From: Plazaster borealis
Lineage: Eukaryota; Echinodermata; Asteroidea; Forcipulatida; Labidiasteridae
Direction: 5' to 3'
DNA length: 64,000 nucleotides
NCBI GenBank assembly: GCA_021014325.1
Contig: CM037471.1
Span: 21,348,818-21,412,817, forward strand
Each line of letters opens with the position of its first letter. The stretch's first letter is position 1. Shown here in pieces: positions 49,101-58,708 of the stretch. Both the position numbers and the translations under genes were made by a program. The notes below the pieces were generated by a model that worked only from the letters and a program-made list of their open reading frames with translations, had not been told where the DNA came from and ran no database searches.

Positions 49101-51410
49101 TTATAGGCCCTATTTTAGCCACTGAAGCCACTGAAGGTTATTTTTTTACTAACAAAATCCCTAAAAAAACTCAGCTATTCATAAATACCAGGGCCAGTTT
49201 ATCCATTCTGATTGGTCGACAGGAGATCACGTTGCCATGTTTAAACGTGGGAAAGAAACACGGTGGGGAGTTTTTCAAACATGTGGCGCGCAAGCTTACA
49301 TGGGCGCTAATTTAGACGTAAGGCAATCAATAAAAAACGATACAAAATGTAAAATCTATTAGCATGTGTGTGTACACACAATCGTTGAGCGTTGCATGCA
49401 ATTTGACACTTCGCAAAAACGAGCCTGCGGATGCAAAAAGAATAGCAAATTTACAGAAAAGTTTACAGATTTTCCAAAATTACATACATGTATTACGGTT
49501 TTTAACAAAAAGGGCCTATATGAAAGGGAGCAAAAGAGTAGTTACTTGGTCTTAAACGGCCGTTTAAAACCTTGCAGGGTCGTGGCCATGCGATAAATGA
49601 CCCCGCATTCGGCACGGTCCTTTATCGCACAGCCACGACCCTGCCAGTTTTAAACGACCAGTCAAGACCTCATCCCCACTCTTTTATTCCCTTAATACTC
49701 ATTTTGAAACCTTAAAGGACATTTCCGAAGCAGGAAAATTCTGAGCAAAATGTAAATCTAGCTCTCACCTTAACATCTTGATGCCAGTAGAACAACAAAT
49801 TAGCCCCACTAATAAGTACAACTGATAGTGCTAGAAACCATACAAGCTTACTGCATTTTAATAAGTCTGTAGCAGGTTGCAACTTTGAACCCAAATCATT
49901 CCGTCTTCCTTCTTTCGGAGAAAGTCGCGGTGATGAATTATCTGTGAAAAACAAGGAGAAATAAATAAACAAATAAGTACATTGTAAATCGCCAATTTAT
50001 GGTGTTTTAAAAACATAACTTCTGAATATCACAAGTTTAATGCAAAATCCAAGAGAGTCCATAAGTGTATGTTGAGAGCATTTTAGTCGAAATGTGCGAT
50101 CAGTCGATCACTGCTCACAGCTTATCATGTCAGGGCTCGAAATTTACACTGGACCACAGGCCCCAGGTCAGTGATTTTGGCCTCGGGCCAGTAAACTCGG
50201 TGGTCTTGTGTTTTTGTTTAATCTTTGACTTTCAGTCAAATAAATCCCTTTAAATTCTGTCGAGTATTGAAGAATTCTTACCCATAATACAAATGAGTTA
50301 AATCTTCTCTTTCCTGCTTGTTCAACTTAGAACAGTTCAAGTGTTAAACTGTGTATTTTGTTTAAATATTTTTTTCTCGCTTATTTAAATTTTGGTCTTG
50401 TAGACGATTTTTAGGCCTAAGCTTTATAAATTCTTAGATACCGTTCAACTAAATCGAAACCAACAAAAAAGTCAAAATAAGTTTTTTAGCGATTTTTCAT
50501 GTTTTTGGCACTTCGTGAAATTGCTGATGATATAGTAAACTTTTTGAGGTACAAGTCCTGTAGTCTTGTTGATTTTCACCCCAAATTCAGCCCGGACATC
50601 AGATTTTTTAGTCAAAGACTGAAAACAAATCAGCACAAAAGTCACTCATTGCGGGGGGTACCCTCCGTCCCCATATCGGGCATGGCATACCATCTAGTGC
50701 TAGAACTTAGAAGTTCTAACTAAATCATAAAGGCCAACCAAGTATGACAATGCCATGCTATAAAACAATAATAAACAAAAAACACTGTAGATGCAGAGTC
50801 CAAGGCCTGATACTTCAAGGGGGCAATTACCTTCAATCATGCCCCGGGTTGACAAAAAGAAAACGCCTTGGTGCCCTTGCTCAACTTAAAAAAACAAAAG
50901 CATCATCAGGCCTAGAGTCTGACCACAATGGAATTACACGAAGGCCACGGAGGCCATGAACTCTGTGGCCCCTTGTCTTGGTCTTGGTGCCCTTTCAAAT
51001 AAAGACTTAAGATTTTCAAATGAAAAAAGACAGAAAGTGCCCTTCGCAAAAAATATAGAAATGGCCTTGCCCTCTCAAAGATGAAATTTCAGGCCTGCGA
51101 TTATCACTGTTTTCTCTCATTAAGTTACTTAAAATAAATGTCAAAACCGTACCTTGTATTCAATGTTGGTCAATACAAAATATACTTAATATTTTTAGGT
51201 CAAATGAGTAGGACTGAGCATGGAGCAATGCTCCATGAACTGAGTCAGTTCCTTTGCGGAAACGTTGTCGAGTAATTGCCATATCCGCTACACTACAGTA
51301 CTGTAGTAGTACAGTAGCAGTAGCACTAGACAACTTATAAAAATGTACACGTTCACGTACAAGTAAACCAGGCAAAATATTTCCTTACCAAGCATGCCAA
51401 GTAACGGCAT
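27210..51410 (-). CDS. NXPE-family protein (neurexophilin-like and PC-esterase domains), six exons
   Basis: Minus-strand exons join in phase: 51389-51410 (ATG, MPLLGML), 49769-49941, 47631-47957, 43554-44011, 39865-39917 and 27210-27997 (stop TAA), giving 606 residues against a usual 540-560. Residues about 38-60 (KLVWFLALSVVLISGANLLF) form a single signal-anchor segment, so the protein should be type II in the secretory pathway. Exons 3-4 give the neurexophilin-like part (YGGDYFWVKIFSDD, NGTYTAEFVLRWTG, VELIKSSEY). Exon 6 begins the C-terminal part with a Cys-rich linker, then the PC-esterase signature GDSTIRQWFEYL (GDS serine), PVFIKSANTREQ, and the terminal FDVWDMTLSHL plus HP. The family resembles acyl-esterases; the substrate here is unknown. 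The upstream sequence near 51.7 kb is CpG-rich. The last intron is filled by satellite DNA. All splice junctions use GT-AG. Confidence 0.92.
28069..28700. other. intronic stretch left of the satellite array
   Basis: AT-rich, with no exon found, between NXPE exon 6 and the first satellite units. Confidence 0.4.
28700..39690 (+). repeat. 11-kb satellite array of 75-bp and 68-bp units within an NXPE intron
   Basis: Roughly 145 head-to-tail units. The main 75-bp unit includes GATTGTATCTCCACCATGTA, then AAGTTTCATATCCTACTCA, a TGTACATGGTGCTGCTGCAA stretch and CCTTACTACATTGAA. The 68-bp unit lacks CATTGAA at the join (CTTACTAGATTG). From 28801 to 38450 there are about 120 units of 75 bp, broken by single 68-bp units at about 29776, 31419, 32387, 32677, 33417, 35138, 35281 and 36099, plus one 72-bp unit near 32540. 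The edges (28700-28800, 38455-39690) are diverged 68-bp units. Sites alternate as ATCC/AACC and CATGTA/CACGTA. The 75-bp period keeps one plus frame open for up to 760 codons, but that frame has no ATG. Confidence 0.98.
38455..39690 (+). repeat. diverged 68-bp flank of the satellite
   Basis: Eighteen or so units of about 68 bp with ACCATGCAAAGTTTCAAATC instead of the ACCATGTAAAGTTTCATATC of the core, two of them with an extra ACACATGTAC-type insertion (38600, 39428). Unit-to-unit divergence rises toward the right edge, as expected where unequal exchange no longer homogenises copies. Confidence 0.95.
39990..42210. repeat. hairpin-ended dispersed element, copy 2, with about 150-bp degenerate tandem repeats
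   Basis: Opens near GGTTACAAAAACAAGGTGTTCGTG. From 40075 to 40970 it consists of degenerate units of 141-152 bp, each with CTTCCGGTTTGAACCGGAAG, CAAGGTCA and GATGATGTATAGATTGTAAA. The right part has CCTGATGACGTCATCATGAC, a GAAGAA tract, and two copies of a terminal hairpin. No protein frame. It lies in the NXPE intron between exons 4 and 5. Confidence 0.75.
42117..42208. repeat. duplicated terminal hairpin, 61-bp period
   Basis: AGGTGTTCGTGC...GCACGAACACCT occurs perfectly at 42117-42147 and again at 42178-42208, each preceded by AACAGAACAATAACAAGG. The stem is 12 bp with a short loop. Confidence 0.9.
42230..42600 (-). mobile_element. tRNA-Leu-derived SINE (minus)
   Basis: The minus strand starts with a tRNA-like head (42495-42595): TGTCATGGCAGAGAGGACAA, the anticodon-loop-like ACTCAAGG (CAA) and the B box GGTTCGAGTCCC. 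A non-tRNA body follows, extending left to about 42230. The degenerate D-arm and attached body make it a SINE rather than a working tRNA gene. A related copy lies at 45850-46830. Confidence 0.75.
42805..43152 (+). mobile_element. tRNA-Glu-like SINE with (ATT)n tail
   Basis: The head at 42805-42885 has GTGGCATGGTTGGC (A-box-like), CGCCTCTCACC resembling a Glu CTC anticodon arm, and the B box GGTTCGATACC. The body runs to about 43115 and ends in an ATT microsatellite at 43121-43150, a usual SINE tail. It is located in the intron between NXPE exons 3 and 4... on the exon-4 left side, i.e. between exons 4 and 5. Confidence 0.8.
44640..45545. repeat. related repeat with two 145-bp units and a terminal hairpin
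   Basis: AAAAGTGCACCTTTAATGTG followed by ATGTCACGTGACAC occurs twice, about 146 bp apart (44650 and 44796). The right end has AACAATAACAATAGGTGTTC and a short hairpin AGGTGTTCAGCTGTTGTCTGAACACCT-type structure at 45519-45543. It resembles the ends of the elements at 25 and 42 kb. Confidence 0.55.
45055..45088. repeat. 34-bp near-perfect palindrome
   Basis: ACTGTAACGGAGACACC and GGTGTCTCAGTTACAGT are reverse complements except for one mismatched pair. It has no spacer. Confidence 0.85.
45850..46835 (-). mobile_element. tRNA-derived SINE split by a foldback element
   Basis: The body and B-box side (45850-46085, with TCTCGAACCCACACTCTACT) and the A-box side of the head (46786-46835, with GAGCTTGAGTCCGGTG and CCACGACACGCCAC) are two halves of the same minus-strand SINE seen at 42230-42600. 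About 0.7 kb of inverted-repeat DNA separates them. Confidence 0.7.
46089..46785. mobile_element. foldback element inserted in the SINE
   Basis: Ends in TAGGCCATACGG and CCGTATGGCCTA. Longer arms (46135-46255 and 46640-46735) mirror each other through TAAGAGAACTCTGCGG, GTAATTGCTGGAGAT, GTTCTCCACAAAAACGCCAG and GCGACCAAACATTG. No coding capacity. Confidence 0.8.
47268..47325 (+). repeat. tRNA-like fragment
   Basis: TCCGGTGGCTAAAGTCATCG followed by a perfect B box GGTTCGAGTCCC. It lacks a convincing acceptor stem, so it is a SINE head or relic rather than a tRNA gene. Confidence 0.35.
47364..47504. mobile_element. palindromic MITE
   Basis: TCGGGAGACTATGTAGTTCT then GAAAAGAACTGTCC at the left is mirrored by GGACAATTCTTTTCAGAACT and AAGTAGTCTCCCGA at the right. 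Interior pairs such as CTTATTAA/TTAATAAG continue the fold. It sits 126 bp left of NXPE exon 3. Confidence 0.85.
48084..48457. mobile_element. TTAA-flanked MITE (abundant-family copy)
   Basis: TTAAAGGCACTGAACAC at the left and GTGTACAATACCTTTAA at the right give inverted ends with TTAA on both sides. The interior includes TTGTCAAAGACCAGTGTTCT and GAAGTTGCAAGAAAATGATG, and a central AAAACTTCTTGCAAGAAGTTTT palindrome. I recall the same element as very common in sea-star genomes. Partial copies lie at 56365-56610 and 58435-58530. Confidence 0.85.
48458..49540. other. NXPE intron 2, right part
   Basis: AT-rich; a few short similar TTCTGCTTCTCTTA repeats near 49063-49103. No exon found. Confidence 0.4.
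49548..49669. repeat. imperfect palindrome / MITE
   Basis: GTCTTAAACGGCCGTTTAAA, GCAGGGTCGTGGC and TGCGATAAA at the left are mirrored by TTTATCGCA, GCCACGACCCTGC and GTTTTAAACGACC...GTCAAGAC at the right. It lies 100 bp from NXPE exon 2. Confidence 0.75.
49970..51388. other. NXPE intron 1
   Basis: No further exon between the start exon and the membrane-anchor exon was supported. Several short similar segments around TCAGGCCT..GGCCA suggest old repeats. Confidence 0.4.
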
Positions 51411-51940
51411 CGCAATGCATCACTCTGTAACTGTTAAACTTGTTTTTACGATACGTACTCGTCGCCCGATGTGTCCTAATTCTCGTCTGTCTGCATTTCA
51501 AGGAAGAAGGGTATTAATATTAATATCAATGTACACTGTACATGTGTTTTGACTTGTGTACGTGTATGCTTATGTAATGTAGCTCGAACATGTGTTGCTG
51601 TTGTCTTCCGACTTCATCCATCATGATCCATTCATTGCATCAGCTGACCAGGAAGACGACACTGCCTTACATCATAGAGAAATGAACTCCTTTCTCTATT
51701 GTTTACGTAATGGGCCACTGAGACTTTTCCTATGAAATAGTTGCGTTCTTGATCCAACACCGGCGCGGCCCGGGGGGAGGGGGGGGGGGGGTGGCCCGTT
51801 CGTTCACCGGACGCGTGCGCATGCTCAACCGGACCTCGCCAATCGATCGCGGCGCACGGACATGACACACACAATATCACACGACGCTCAACCTCGTCCC
51901 CAGGGTGTGTCGAGCAGTACGAGGTTGACCGCTCTCTCTC
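51411..51940 (-). promoter_or_regulatory. candidate NXPE promoter, CpG- and G-rich
   Basis: Upstream of the start codon at 51410. 51740-51860 is CpG-rich (CCGGCGCGGCCC, ACGCGTGCGC, ATCGATCGCGGCGC) with a G-run of about 12 at 51779-51791. No TATA box is clear. The transcription start was not located. Confidence 0.3.
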
Positions 51941-52289
51941 ACACCCTGGTATTGGATCATTTGCATATCCAAAATTTTTGGATACGTATGCAAATTAGAT
52001 TAGTCTGGCTGTGAACATGGTGAATACTTTGTACACCAGTCGTTGTCCAACCAGGGTCCAAGTAAGGAGTTTCCCTCCCAGGGTTTACTATTGTAAACAT
52101 GGTTGGAAATAAAGTAAACCATGGGGACGAGGTTGCACGATGCTGACTGATGAAGCGGATAAAGACAGGGGACCAGTCTAACTGAATGGTGGATGCTGAG
52201 AAACGGACAATAGCGGGCGGTAGACCTTCTGTTTTTTGCAAAATACAATTTTTACTTGCCTAAAAAAAAAAAAAGTGCATCCTAGACCC

Positions 52290-52422
52290 GCCGATTTCAC
52301 GAAACTTTACGCAACTGCATTAGTCCACTTGCGCAACATGCTTAATTAGGTTGTGCACCACTAACACTTGCTCAAGTGGACTAAGGCCCTGTGCAGTTGC
52401 GTAAAGTTTCGTGAAATCGGCT
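52290..52422. mobile_element. palindromic MITE
   Basis: GCCGATTTCACGAAACTTTA then CGCAACTGCA at the left is mirrored by TGCAGTTGCG and TAAAGTTTCGTGAAATCGGC at the right. The inner CACTTGCGCAA/TTGCTCAAGTG pairing continues the fold. No coding capacity. Confidence 0.9.
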
Positions 52423-53974
52423 GGCCTAAATGTTTGCCATTATCTATACCGTAGCATGGCATGCACCTCCTTCCACGTCTATAACACACGCGTAAAAAGT
52501 AACATTTTGCTAAGTTGCCGTCCATACTGGCCCCGTTCCGGTCCAAATGGGGCGCCGTTAATTACTTTTATTTCGAAACTCTTAGAACAAGACAAATATA
52601 AAAACAACAAAACCAATATAATTATATTTAATATAGAACGAAACCAAACATGTATAGATCAAACAAATAGACACAAACAAAATCCTTGGTTGGGCTGACG
52701 TATACCGTGCGCATGCTCATTGGACTGTTTCCCCCTCCTGACATAACTCCGCCGGTAACCCTTTTCTCTTTACCCTTTTCTGTTTACGAAATAACCTCTA
52801 TCCGTCAATTAACACCATTTGCTGTTCTGCACATAGCCCCATCCATACAGGCCTTCCAAACAGAAGCCATCCCTGCCATCAGAGCAATGCAGCCTCTGCA
52901 TGGCAAAATTGTTCTCTGAGTAACAAATTCTTGTCCTTATTTCTGCACCTGTAAATAGTGCACGTTTCCCTTTTCTCTGGGCACCTTATCCACCTGACTG
53001 TTGACGTGACTTTTCCCACAACATCCCAGTTTAGCTGCAATAGGATTATTCCAACAAGTAATAACAAGCTCTTAGTGTGAACCGTGAGAGCCGTTACTGA
53101 GAGAGTTGCAACAAATTGCGATTAGAAGCCATTTGTGTTCCCCCAACAACAACAAATAGGCCTATATATATTAACAACAACAACAACAACAACAAAACGC
53201 AAAGGCGAACACAGGCTGCACGACTGTGCATCGGGTTGTGCACATTGATCTCTATGATTGACGCTCGACGTGTCCTATCCAGTCAATAATAATGGCGATT
53301 AAGGGTTCCAGAAAATGAAAAATTGTAGTAAACGAACCTGTTTCTTCCGGCTCCTATAAGTCATCACTTACCAAGAGGATACCTTGATGTATGTTATGAT
53401 TGACTGAGGTTAGGCGCTTCATGCATGATACGAGAGTGCGAGACTCTTATCTTTCTTCTCCATGACTCCTGGTTGTCTACAGAAATTCAGTATGATAGCC
53501 CTATTCCTACCTCCATGGATAGCCTAACTATTGTTGCGGACTGTGGTAGTTAGTCTTCACTGCCCACCTGATGCCCGAGTGAACATCAGGGGATCAATTT
53601 GTGTTTGTGGGTGGGTAGGTATACCCTACCCATTTAAACCGAGGACCATGCAACAAGACAGGACAATAGGGTCCCTGGTTGAGTGAAAGTCCCCTTTGGA
53701 AAGTATGTACAAAACCAATGGAAGCTGTTGTATACAAACAACAGTACTGATTGCATTCGGATTGTTTTTAAAAATGGAAGAATTGTCTAGGTGTGTTGTA
53801 CGCGCAATGTGAAATGCTGTCATCTTTGCGTCGCCTTTACTACGACTTGCAAGTCATGAAGTCGTGAACGAAGTACTAGTGAGTTATTAAGTACACTATC
53901 ATCAACAGCATTGTCTAAAGATTGCTCAGCTTATTGGTCAGGATATATACCGTAATTGTTATCAAACGCTATAG
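52423..53974. other. intergenic stretch between NXPE and the right-hand repeats
   Basis: No gene recognised. A (CAA)n tract lies at 53170-53197. A minus-strand frame at 52879-53067 has an unremarkable composition and no family signature. Confidence 0.35.
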
Positions 53975-54567
53975 ATTTGATCTAAATCCTGAAGCCAAAT
54001 TGAGCACCCCTGCACCCAAAGTCGACAACAAACAAGTGGACTCGATGAATCTCATATTTACTGAAACCCCGTTAGCAGTGACCCCCCGTTGACCCTTTGA
54101 GAAATGTATAGCTGCCCTTGGCTAGTTGGGGGTAAATTAATACCTGTTGAGGTTTGCGAGCTATGATGAGAAATCCGACCGAGATCAGAGATCTTGTCCT
54201 GTCATTAAAAGAAACACCCACGCTCAGTCGGTGTCAATCAGAGAGGAATATGATAGAAGTACTTGTCAAAATTACTCCTTATTATAAGAAACTCTCTTCA
54301 ACTTGTGGATATTTAAGTCGTGCGACGTCCCGAGGGGTTCAAACTAGAAGCCCTCATTAGATTTTATCAAGGAGTGAAAAACTACTCCAGTATTAAGGCT
54401 AGAGAGGTAAGAGATAACTAGTTTAAATGTGATAACCCGCGAATGTGATAACATCTCATGTGAAGAAGAGGTGGTTTTTAAAGTAGACCCGGATATGAGA
54501 TAAGTCTCGACGTTCCACTTCAACTTCAATTTACTTTCCACAGTATAACAAAATATCAATTACAATA
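53975..54567. repeat. dispersed repeat, copy 2 (partner at 4668-5263)
   Basis: Direct-orientation match to 4668-5263, including TTGACCCTTTGAGAAAT, TGTGGATATTTAAGTCGTGC and GTGATAACCCGCGAATGTGA. It ends at TACAATA, where the two loci diverge. Confidence 0.9.
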
Positions 54568-54771
54568 TAATGGGGGAATAGACAAGTAGATTATTTCATA
54601 ATGGAGCATGCTTGTAAAGGGTGTGCGACCCTGAGCTATGTGTAAAAATACCAAGTAGATTGCCCGGTAGATAGGTAAAGGTCAATGCACATGCTGCTGC
54701 TAAGAAAGATTTTTTTTTTCAATAAATAAGAAAAGTATAACTTGTAAACTTGCAAGTACAGCAATGTATAC

Positions 54772-54951
54772 AATTCTTTTTTGGCGAAATGTTGGCTCTG
54801 CTGAAAAGAGCTGGTGTGGTCTCGACATTTTGAATACTCTTCCCGTCTTCAGGAGAAGACCAGGAGAAGACGAGCAGAGTATAAGATACTGCTCAAAACG
54901 TCGAGACCACACCGCCTCTTTTCAGAGCCGACACTTCGCCCAAAAGAGTTC
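54772..54951. mobile_element. palindromic MITE
   Basis: AATTCTTTTTTGGCGAAATG, GGCTCTGCTGAAAAGAG and GGTGTGGTCTCGAC at the left are mirrored by GTCGAGACCACACC, CTCTTTTCAGAGCC and CACTTCGCCCAAAAGAGTT at the right. A short internal AGGAGAAGACC duplication marks the centre. Confidence 0.85.
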
Positions 54952-55788
54952 TATGCATCGTTGTATACCCTCAAGTTTACTGGTTACAGTTTGGCTCAGG
55001 GTCCACATTATGCAAAGCTTCAAACAACAATTGGTTTTAATATAGATGTTTAAATATTATAAAGAAACTAACACACTTGACAAGTCAGTAAAGTACATGT
55101 ATGAATCTATAGGGAGGTTCCCTTTGATCTTATTCAGGAGAAAGTAGATTTAGAACATCAATATGATTTCAACAAAGAACACTTAAATAATACGCTTTAA
55201 AGCAGAAAGATTTTTAGAGGATTGAAGCTTAATAACAATAATACTAGTAATAATAACTAGTTTTTATAAGCGCTTTATTTTTATAACAAGCAATTTTCAA
55301 ACAAATTCAAAATGGCTGTCATTGGTTGTTGTTCTACCTTTATTTTTTTCACAACAAAAACAAAACCTATCATGGCTGGTTTTTCTTGTCATACAGGCAC
55401 AGAATCTTGTTCAGCATCCATGACACCTCTCACCCCCTGCCACACCTCACTATAATACCACACACACACTGTCACAATCACCCCCACACACTCACGAATT
55501 CAACACTATACATAATGCATTCTGCCATAGCACATTTTTCTCTTCTTATTCTAACGCCTCGATTGACGGAAACATCTCACGTGATCTCTCTGAACAAGCA
55601 AACTGTCGGCATGGTAATAATACCAAAATGTAGCCAATTAGATCGCAACCACATTCCCGCCGGTAATTTTAGTGAGAATTTACACTAAAAAGTTACAGCC
55701 ATTGACATTACCTTTTTTTGTGAAGGTTTTGTCACAAGAGGCCATAGGCAACTTCGGGGCAACAAACTCCATCACAGCATGCACAAAG
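54952..55788. other. intergenic stretch, nothing firm
   Basis: AT-rich with a CA-rich segment at 55430-55500. No exon was recognised. Confidence 0.35.
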
Positions 55789-55838
55789 TACGGAAGCGTA
55801 TTTAGGACATGAAAAAAAAATCGGGCAATTTACTAATT

Positions 55839-55974
55839 CGCCCGGGCGATTTACTAATTCGCCCGGGCGATTTACTAATTCGCCCGGGCGATTTACTAAT
55901 TCGCCCGGGCGATTTACTAATTCGCCCGGGCGATTTACTAATTCGCCCGGGCGATTTACTATTTCGCCCGGGCG
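55839..55974. repeat. 21-bp array of CGCCCGGGCG, left arm, 7 copies
   Basis: The 10-bp self-complementary CGCCCGGGCG begins at 55839 and recurs every 21 bp (55860, 55881, 55902, 55923, 55944, 55965), joined by ATTTACTAATT. Confidence 0.97.
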
Positions 55975-57077
55975 ATTTAGTTTTGTATTGGTCCTGTTGT
56001 CCATGCCCGTGTAGTTATCAATGCCACTCGTGTGGTCATCACTTCGGTGGCTGATTTCCACCAACAACAAAACACGTTTTCAGTACGGCTTTATAACGCC
56101 CTTTTATGGCGTTATAACACTCTAATTATAACGCCCTAATTGCAGAGTCCTAATTTACCCTATCAGGGCCTGGCTTTTGGGGACTTACGGGACGGGGGAA
56201 CCCCCCCCCCCTCCCCGCTGTGTTTTCCAAAGTTCTTGACCGATTTTTATGACACTTAGAGGGGGGAATTGTTTTGTAGTTTTTTTGCCTATTTTGGGGT
56301 AAAAAAAAGTATTGTGTCCATTATTTCCTTATTTTGTTGTGCAAATGCTATAAACCTGTGTGAAAATTTTGCTTCAATATTGATCGAAGTTGCAAGAACA
56401 TAATAAAAGAAAAACACCATTGTTGCATAGAATTGTGTGCTGTCAGATTCAAATGTTTGCGTGAAAAATTACTTCTTTCTCTTAAACTACATTATTAGGG
56501 GGTCGTTTCTAACAATGTTTTTTAATATCATTGACAGCTCCCCAGTGCTCTTTACCAAGTAAGTTTTTATGGTCATTGACTTGTGGAGGGTAATTACCAA
56601 TAGTAGGCCTACACACTTGGCACCGATTATTCCACACCAATGGTGACCCGAGTGAGAAGATAATAGTATAGGCCTATGTAAAAATAAACAAGTTTGCAAT
56701 GTTTTATAGCATTTGCACAACAAAATAAGGAAATAATGAAAACAATACTTTTTTTACCCCAAAATGGGCAAAAAACTACAAAACAATTCCCCCCTCTAAG
56801 TGTCATAAAAATCGGTCAAGAACTTTGGAAAACACAGCGGGGAGAGGGGGGGTTCCCCCGCCCCGTAAGTCCCCAAAAGCCAGGCCCTGATAGGGTAAAT
56901 TAGGACTCTATAATTAGGGCGTTATAATTAGAGTGTTATAACGCCATAAAAGGGCGTTATAAAGCCGTACTGAGATAGTGTTTTGTTGTTGGTGGAAATC
57001 AGCCACCGAAGTGATGACCACACGAGTGGCATTGATAACTACACGGGCATGGACAACAGGACCAACACAAAACTAAA

Positions 57078-57248
57078 TCGCCCGGGCGAAATAGTAAATC
57101 GCCCGGGCGATCGCCCGGGCGAAATAGTAAAACGCCTGGGCGAAATAGTAAATCGCCCGGGCGAACTAGTTAATCGCCCGGGCGAATTAGTTAATCGCCC
57201 GGGCGAAATAGTAAATCGCCCGGGCGAAATAGTAAATCGCCCGGGCGA
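57078..57248. repeat. 21-bp array of CGCCCGGGCG, right arm, 9 copies
   Basis: Inverted counterpart of the left array. The spacing is 21 bp except for one pair only 10-12 bp apart (near 57110) and one mutated site (CGCCTGGGCG near 57132). Linkers vary between AAATAGTAAAT and AATTAGTTAAT. Confidence 0.95.
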
Positions 57249-57700
57249 ATTAGCAATCTGGGATTTTTTTTTTTGCCATGTCCTTAATACGCTTCCGTAA
57301 CAAAGAGACAATTTTCGTACAGTGTTATATCATCCGCGAGAAAATTAAAAGAAAATTGACGCGTGAATTAATTGTTTTTTTATTTATTTATTAATTCTTT
57401 GAGATTACCTGGAAGTGAGTGCCTGTAGACCCCTTGCATTGGCCGCCATTGTTGATGAAACGTGCACACGTGATCATTGGCTTAGAGTCGTGCGCAGCGC
57501 GTACACGAGTGCACTTTTCCATTGTTTGTCATCAAAGATGGTGGTCAATGACGTCACATGCAATCAATCCATCCATTGCCCTGTGTAGCATGGTCTTTAG
57601 GAATGCTGTCAGTACGGCCATTGATCTCCATTTATTATTGACTGAATAATGCTTTCTGCACGCCATTGCGTCTACTCGTGCGTTTCTAGAATTTTGAAAC

Positions 57701-58035
57701 TTAAAGGGACACGTTGCCTTGGATCGGACGAGTTGGTTTATAAAAAGCATTTGTAACCGCTTGTTATTAAATGCATACGGTTGGAAAGACGTTTTAAAAG
57801 TAGAATACAATGATCCACACAATATTATGTCTCGAAATTGCGTGGTTTTCCTCCTATATCGTGAACAAATACGGTCGGCCTTTTTGTGGATGGCCGACCG
57901 TGTTAGTTCGCAAAGTAAAAGAAAAACCACGCAATTTCGAGGCATATTTGTGTGGATCATTGTATTCTACAAAAAAGGTTACAAACGCTTTGTTTTAGAC
58001 CAACTCGTCCGATCCAAGGCAACGTGTCCCTTTAA
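57701..58035. mobile_element. TTAA-flanked foldback MITE with about 130-bp arms
   Basis: TTAAAGGGACACGTTGCCTT at the left and AAGGCAACGTGTCCCTTTAA at the right are perfect mirrors. Inner arms pair through CGGACGAGTTGGT, AGAATACAATGATCCACAC, CGAAATTGCGTGGTTTT and ACGGTCGGCC, with a GGCCGACCGT turn at the centre. I recall this sequence as common in sea-star genomes. Confidence 0.92.
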
Positions 58036-58155
58036 ACGGCGGTCGGCGGGTCGACGCGCTGGCTGTTATAGTTCAGTTTACTTCACGCAAACTTACCATT
58101 GAACGTGTACAAACGCGGCTATTCAGTCAGTAATGGAGATCATTGTAAAAACAGC

Positions 58156-58348
58156 GGGCCCAATTTCATAGAGCTGCTTAAGCAGGAATTATTGCTTAAA
58201 CAATTTCTGCTAAGCATAAAGGAGCATGATACCAGTCATAAATTGTACATGTGGAATGGTATTTTGGCTGGTAACCTTATTCTGGTAAGCATAATGTTGT
58301 TGTGCTTAGCAACTTTTTGTGCTTAAGCAGCTCTATGAAATTGGGCCC
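58156..58348. mobile_element. MITE with GGGCCCAATTTCATAGAGCT ends
   Basis: GGGCCCAATTTCATAGAGCT then GCTTAAGCA at the left is mirrored by TGCTTAAGC and AGCTCTATGAAATTGGGCCC at the right. Inner GCTAAGCATAA/GGTAAGCATAA parts are related. No coding capacity. Confidence 0.92.
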
Positions 58349-58407
58349 TGCAGGCCGCCATCGCTGAGGTCAAACGATTGAAACGCGCATCAGCTAATAT
58401 TAACCGA

Positions 58408-58570
58408 GCCCAATTTCACAGAGCAGCTAAAAGGCAGGGTATACTTTTGGTTATTGTCCAAGACCAGTGTCCTCACTTGGTTTATCCCAACATTAATATT
58501 CAAACATGTACACGAAGAAGGCCTACATTAACTTTTCGTCGTTCTTTGAGAGTTATAGTTTTCTACATGT
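58408..58570. repeat. fragments of two MITE families joined
   Basis: GAGCCCAATTTCACAGAGCA resembles the end of the preceding MITE. It is followed directly by TTTTGGTTATTGTCCAAGACCAGTG, an internal part of the TTAA element at 48084. This looks like one truncated element interrupted by another. Confidence 0.55.
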
Positions 58571-58708
58571 AATAGGGGATATTAACATCTGATCGTATTT
58601 TCAGGAAGGTGATATACTTTGTTTATTGGATCCGCCAGTCTCATTTTTATCTACACAAATCACTTGACATTAAAAGAAAAACTCCTTGAGAGTCATCAAA
58701 GATAAAAG

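Larger units (their letters stand above)
55789..57299. mobile_element. 1.5-kb foldback transposon with palindrome arrays in both arms
   Basis: Ends are TACGGAAGCGTAT and its complement (ATACGCTTCCGTA), so TA flanks each end. The arms are about 560-600 bp (55789-56354 and 56702-57299) and match in inverted order through the 21-bp CGCCCGGGCG array, GGTGGAAATCAGCCACCG, CGTTATAACGCC, a G/C-run block and TTGACCGATTTTTATGACAC. The spacer (56355-56701) contains part of a TTAA-type MITE. There is no transposase, so it is non-autonomous. Confidence 0.9.

Noticed and set aside
56487..56723. 78-residue minus-strand frame
   Set aside because: Falls within a MITE fragment in the spacer of the foldback element.
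55732..57311. NRPGELV / LIRPGDL repeat peptides
   Set aside because: Frames through the 21-bp CGCCCGGGCG arrays of a foldback element, not a protein.
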